Assembly: GCF_001746365.1 (NCBI RefSeq) | Contig: NZ_MJAJ01000005.1 | Location: 62,528 to 126,527, forward strand | DNA: 64,000 nt | Source of the DNA: Streptomyces sp. LUP30 | GTDB lineage: Bacteria; Actinomycetota; Actinomycetes; Streptomycetales; Streptomycetaceae | Direction of reading: 5' to 3' | Shown: in pieces, positions 61,707 through 64,000 of the stretch | Layout of the letters: every line of letters begins with the position of its first letter | How positions within the stretch are numbered: the stretch's first letter is position 1 | Notes under the pieces: model-generated | Seen by the model: only the letters and a program-made list of their open reading frames with translations | Told to the model about the DNA's origin: nothing | Database searches by the model: none | Made by a program: the position numbers and the translations under genes

Positions 61707-61779
61707 TTGACGTTGCCGGGATCCGGAGTCCATCATCCTCGCCAGGCAGTGTCAACGATGACATAAGTCAACGATGACA
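61707..61779 (+). promoter_or_regulatory. Promoter with double palindromic operator before the sugar-binding protein gene
   Basis: TTGACG (61707-61712) and CATCAT (61731-61736) are separated by 18 bp. After 13 bp two operators follow, TGTCAACGATGACA (61750-61763) and AGTCAACGATGACA (61766-61779), 16 bp start to start. Placement just downstream of the expected transcription start fits repression by a LacI-type protein. The layout and sequence repeat the element at 60504-60575. Confidence 0.78.
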
Positions 61780-61842
61780 CCCCCCGGGCGGCACGCTCTC
61801 CTCCCAACCCCGGTGCCGCCCGCTATCCCACAGGAGTCGATC

Positions 61843-62859
61843 ATGTCTCGCACCACTCGCCTGTCCTCCTCCCTCCTCAGAGCAGCTGCGGTCACGGGCG
61901 TCGCGGCCCTCACCCTGACGGCCTGCGGTTCCGGCTCCGGCTCGGGCTCCTCCGGTTCCGGCTCGGGCAGCGTGAAGGTCGGTCTGATCACCAAGACCGA
62001 CACCAACCCGTTCTTCGTGAAGATGAAGGAGGGCGCGGAGAAGGCCGCCAAGGAGAACGGCGCCGAACTGTCCACCGCTGCGGGCAAGTTCGACGGGGAC
62101 AACGCCGGGCAGGTCACGGCCATCGAGAACATGGTCGCCGCCGGCGTCAAGGGCATCCTGATCACCCCGAGCGACTCCAAGGCGATCGTGCCGGCGATCC
62201 AGAAGGCCCGCGCCAAGGGCGTCCTGGTCATCGCGCTGGACACCCCGACGGAGCCGCAGAGTGCGGTCGACGCCCTCTTCGCCACCGACAACCTCAAGGC
62301 CGGCCAGCTGATCGGCGAGTACGCCAAGGCCGCCATGAAGGGCAAGACGGCGAAGATAGCCGCCCTCGACCTGGCTCCCGGCGTCTCCGTCGGCGTCCAG
62401 CGGCACGACGGCTTCCTCAAGGGCTTCGGCGCCACCGAGAAGGACGTCGTGTGCGCCCAGGACACCGGCGGCGACCAGACCAAGGGTCAGACCGCGATGG
62501 AGAACTGTCTGCAGAAGTCGCCCGACATCAACGTCGTCTACACCATCAACGAGCCGGCCGCTCTGGGCGCGTTCACCGCGCTGAAGGCCAAGGGCCGCGA
62601 GAAGGACGTGCTGATCGTCTCCGTGGACGGCGGCTGCACCGGCACCCAGGCCGTCAAGGACGGCAAGATCGCCGCGACGTCGCAGCAGTACCCGCTGAAG
62701 ATGGCCGCCCAGGGCGTCAAGGCCGTCGTGACGTACGCCAAGGACGGCAAGAAGGCGTCCGGTTACACCGACACCGGCGTCACGCTGATCACCGACAAGG
62801 CGCAGGCCGGGGTCACGTCGAAGGACACCGCCTTCGGCCTGGAGAACTGCTGGGGCTGA
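61843..62859 (+). CDS. Sugar ABC transporter substrate-binding lipoprotein (FrcB/RbsB-like)
   Basis: This 338-aa periplasmic-binding protein type 1 (Peripla_BP_4) has a lipoprotein signal ending [10 protein letters not shown], with a Cys lipid site, and a Ser/Gly linker. The binding domain is [79 protein letters not shown] and [20 protein letters not shown], with [20 protein letters not shown] near the end. The segments closely resemble the fructose-binding protein FrcB of rhizobia as I recall it. CAGGAG precedes ATG 61843. The permease gene follows after 152 bp. Confidence 0.9.
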   Translation: MSRTTRLSSSLLRAAAVTGVAALTLTACGSGSGSGSSGSGSGSVKVGLITKTDTNPFFVKMKEGAEKAAKENGAELSTAAGKFDGDNAGQVTAIENMVAAGVKGILITPSDSKAIVPAIQKARAKGVLVIALDTPTEPQSAVDALFATDNLKAGQLIGEYAKAAMKGKTAKIAALDLAPGVSVGVQRHDGFLKGFGATEKDVVCAQDTGGDQTKGQTAMENCLQKSPDINVVYTINEPAALGAFTALKAKGREKDVLIVSVDGGCTGTQAVKDGKIAATSQQYPLKMAAQGVKAVVTYAKDGKKASGYTDTGVTLITDKAQAGVTSKDTAFGLENCWG

Positions 62860-63011
62860 GCCCTCCCCGGCCCGCACTACACCGTCACTCCCCTCGGCGG
62901 GGCGGTCGCCCCACCTCCCGGACCAGGGACGACCGCCCCCCTTGTCCCGGCGGCAAGGGTTTCGGCCCTCGTCCTCCGCCAAGGACATCTGTCTTCCGAC
63001 AAGGACTTCGC

Positions 63012-64000
63012 ATGACAGCCACGACCACGCCGTACTCGGAGCTCAAAGCGCCGACCACGGTCCGCAGACTGCTCACGGCGCCGACCACCGGGCCCCTGGC
63101 CGCTCTCCTCCTGGCCTGCGCCTTCTTCTCCTTCTCGACCGACCAGTTCCTGACCGGCGGGAACTTCTCACTGATCGTGCAGCAGGTCATGGTCGTGGGC
63201 ACCCTCGCCATCGGGCAGACCCTGATCATCCTCACGGCGGGGATCGACCTGTCGTGCGGGGCGGTGATGGCCTTCGGCAGCATCGTGATCGCCAAGACGG
63301 CGGCCGAGGGCTCGGTCCCGCCGCTCGTGGCGATCGCGCTCGGTCTGGCCGTCTGCGGCGGCTTCGGGCTGCTCAACGGGTTCCTCGTGCAGAAGATCCC
63401 GCTGCCGCCGTTCATCGTGACCCTCGGCATGCTCAACGTGGCCTTCGCACTGACCCACATCTACTCCGCGGAGCAGACGGTCACCAGCCTGCCCGGCCCG
63501 CTGACCGCGCTCGGGGAGACCTTCCCGATGGGGCACACGGACATCACCTACGGCTCCCTGGTCACCATCGGCCTCTTCCTCCTCCTCGCCTACGCGTTGA
63601 GCAGCACCGGCTGGGGCCGGCACGTCTACGCCCTGGGCAACAGCGCCGAGGCCGCCCGGCTGAACGGCATCCGCACCTCCCGCCTCACCATCGGCATCTA
63701 CACGGTGGCCGGCCTCCTGTACGGCATCGCCGCCCTGCTGCTCATCTCCCGCACCGGGGTCGGCGACCCGCAGGCCGGGCAGACCGACAACCTCGACAGC
63801 ATCACCGCCGTGGTGCTCGGCGGCACCAGCCTCTTCGGCGGCCGGGGCTCGGTCCTGGGCACCTTCATCGGCGTCCTCATCGTGGGCGTGTTCCGCAACG
63901 GCCTGCAGCTGATGGGCGTCGCCTCCATCTACCAGACCCTGATCACCGGCATCCTGGTGATCCTCGCGGTGACCGTCGACCAGATCTCCCGGAAGAAGGC
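63012..64000 (+). CDS. Sugar ABC transporter permease (RbsC/FrcC-like), partial at right edge
   Basis: The 329 visible codons encode a BPD_transp_2 permease. It has a cytoplasmic N-terminus, then helices including LAALLLACAFFSFSTDQFL, VVGTLAIGQTLIILTAGIDLSCGAVMAFGSIV and LPPFIVTLGMLNVAFALTHI (in order). The conserved loop RHVYALGNSAEAARLNGI and SITAVVLGGTSLFGGRGSVLGTFIGVLIVG match the family. It forms the channel for the sugar bound by the upstream lipoprotein. The C-terminus and presumably the ATPase gene lie beyond the window. Confidence 0.92.
   Translation, partial: MTATTTPYSELKAPTTVRRLLTAPTTGPLAALLLACAFFSFSTDQFLTGGNFSLIVQQVMVVGTLAIGQTLIILTAGIDLSCGAVMAFGSIVIAKTAAEGSVPPLVAIALGLAVCGGFGLLNGFLVQKIPLPPFIVTLGMLNVAFALTHIYSAEQTVTSLPGPLTALGETFPMGHTDITYGSLVTIGLFLLLAYALSSTGWGRHVYALGNSAEAARLNGIRTSRLTIGIYTVAGLLYGIAALLLISRTGVGDPQAGQTDNLDSITAVVLGGTSLFGGRGSVLGTFIGVLIVGVFRNGLQLMGVASIYQTLITGILVILAVTVDQISRKK

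Overview
The window is about 64 kb of high-GC DNA with frequent GTG starts, tightly overlapping stop/start pairs and a gene set typical of Streptomyces (a WhiB-like protein, an AfsR/SARP regulator with TPRs, SigB-type partner-switching proteins, LCP and L,D-transpeptidase wall enzymes, and many LuxR-type two-component pairs). No rRNA, tRNA, CRISPR array or insertion sequence was seen. Both edges cut genes: a BrkB/YihY membrane protein on the left and a sugar ABC permease on the right.

Region 1 (0.8-6.4 kb) is a general-stress partner-switching module: two RsbW-like ATPases, two STAS anti-anti-sigma factors, a PAS-SpoIIE phosphatase overlapping an RsbQ-type alpha/beta hydrolase, a small hydrophobic protein and a SigB-family sigma factor. 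Region 2 (6.9-11 kb) has an OmpR-type two-component system between two paralogous DUF347 membrane proteins, with tandem palindromes upstream. Region 3 (11-22.5 kb) holds a ricin-type lectin, an L,D-transpeptidase, an AfsR-like regulator next to a small secreted protein, glutamate dehydrogenase, a DUF1330/SRPBCC/MarR group, TatA and an LCP ligase. Region 4 (22.5-35 kb) has an ArsR-MgtA operon, a GlsB-like membrane protein, an epoxide-hydrolase-like enzyme, a solitary Tat-exported binding protein, a WhiB-like protein, a secreted lamin-tail protein, glpF-glpK, a type-B carboxylesterase beside a damaged DUF3592 gene, and a GPP34 protein.

Region 5 (35-46 kb) carries two NarL/DesK-type two-component pairs (the second divergent from an ABC exporter), a LysR/SnoaL pair, a sirtuin, and a PadR-quinone reductase operon divergent from a SnoaL-like protein across a 30-bp palindrome. 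Region 6 (46-57.4 kb) has a WD40 protein with a small partner, a hydroxyquinol dioxygenase/maleylacetate reductase operon, a GH16 glucanase, malic enzyme, a free-standing OLD-type TOPRIM protein, GtrA, a TPR protein, CspA and two VOC proteins.

Region 7 (57.8-64 kb) contains the two most unusual loci. The first is a three-gene lysis-like cassette (lysozyme-like protein, acidic 53-aa protein, amidase) whose two enzymes end in an almost identical domain encoded by a 253-bp direct repeat. The second is a sugar-utilisation locus (PfkB kinase, FrcB/RbsB-type binding protein, permease, ABM monooxygenase). In it, two promoters in opposite orientation share the same layout: TTGACN, an 18-bp gap, a CATNAT -10 element, then two 14-bp palindromic operators. 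This predicts a common, probably LacI-type, repressor that is not encoded in the window.
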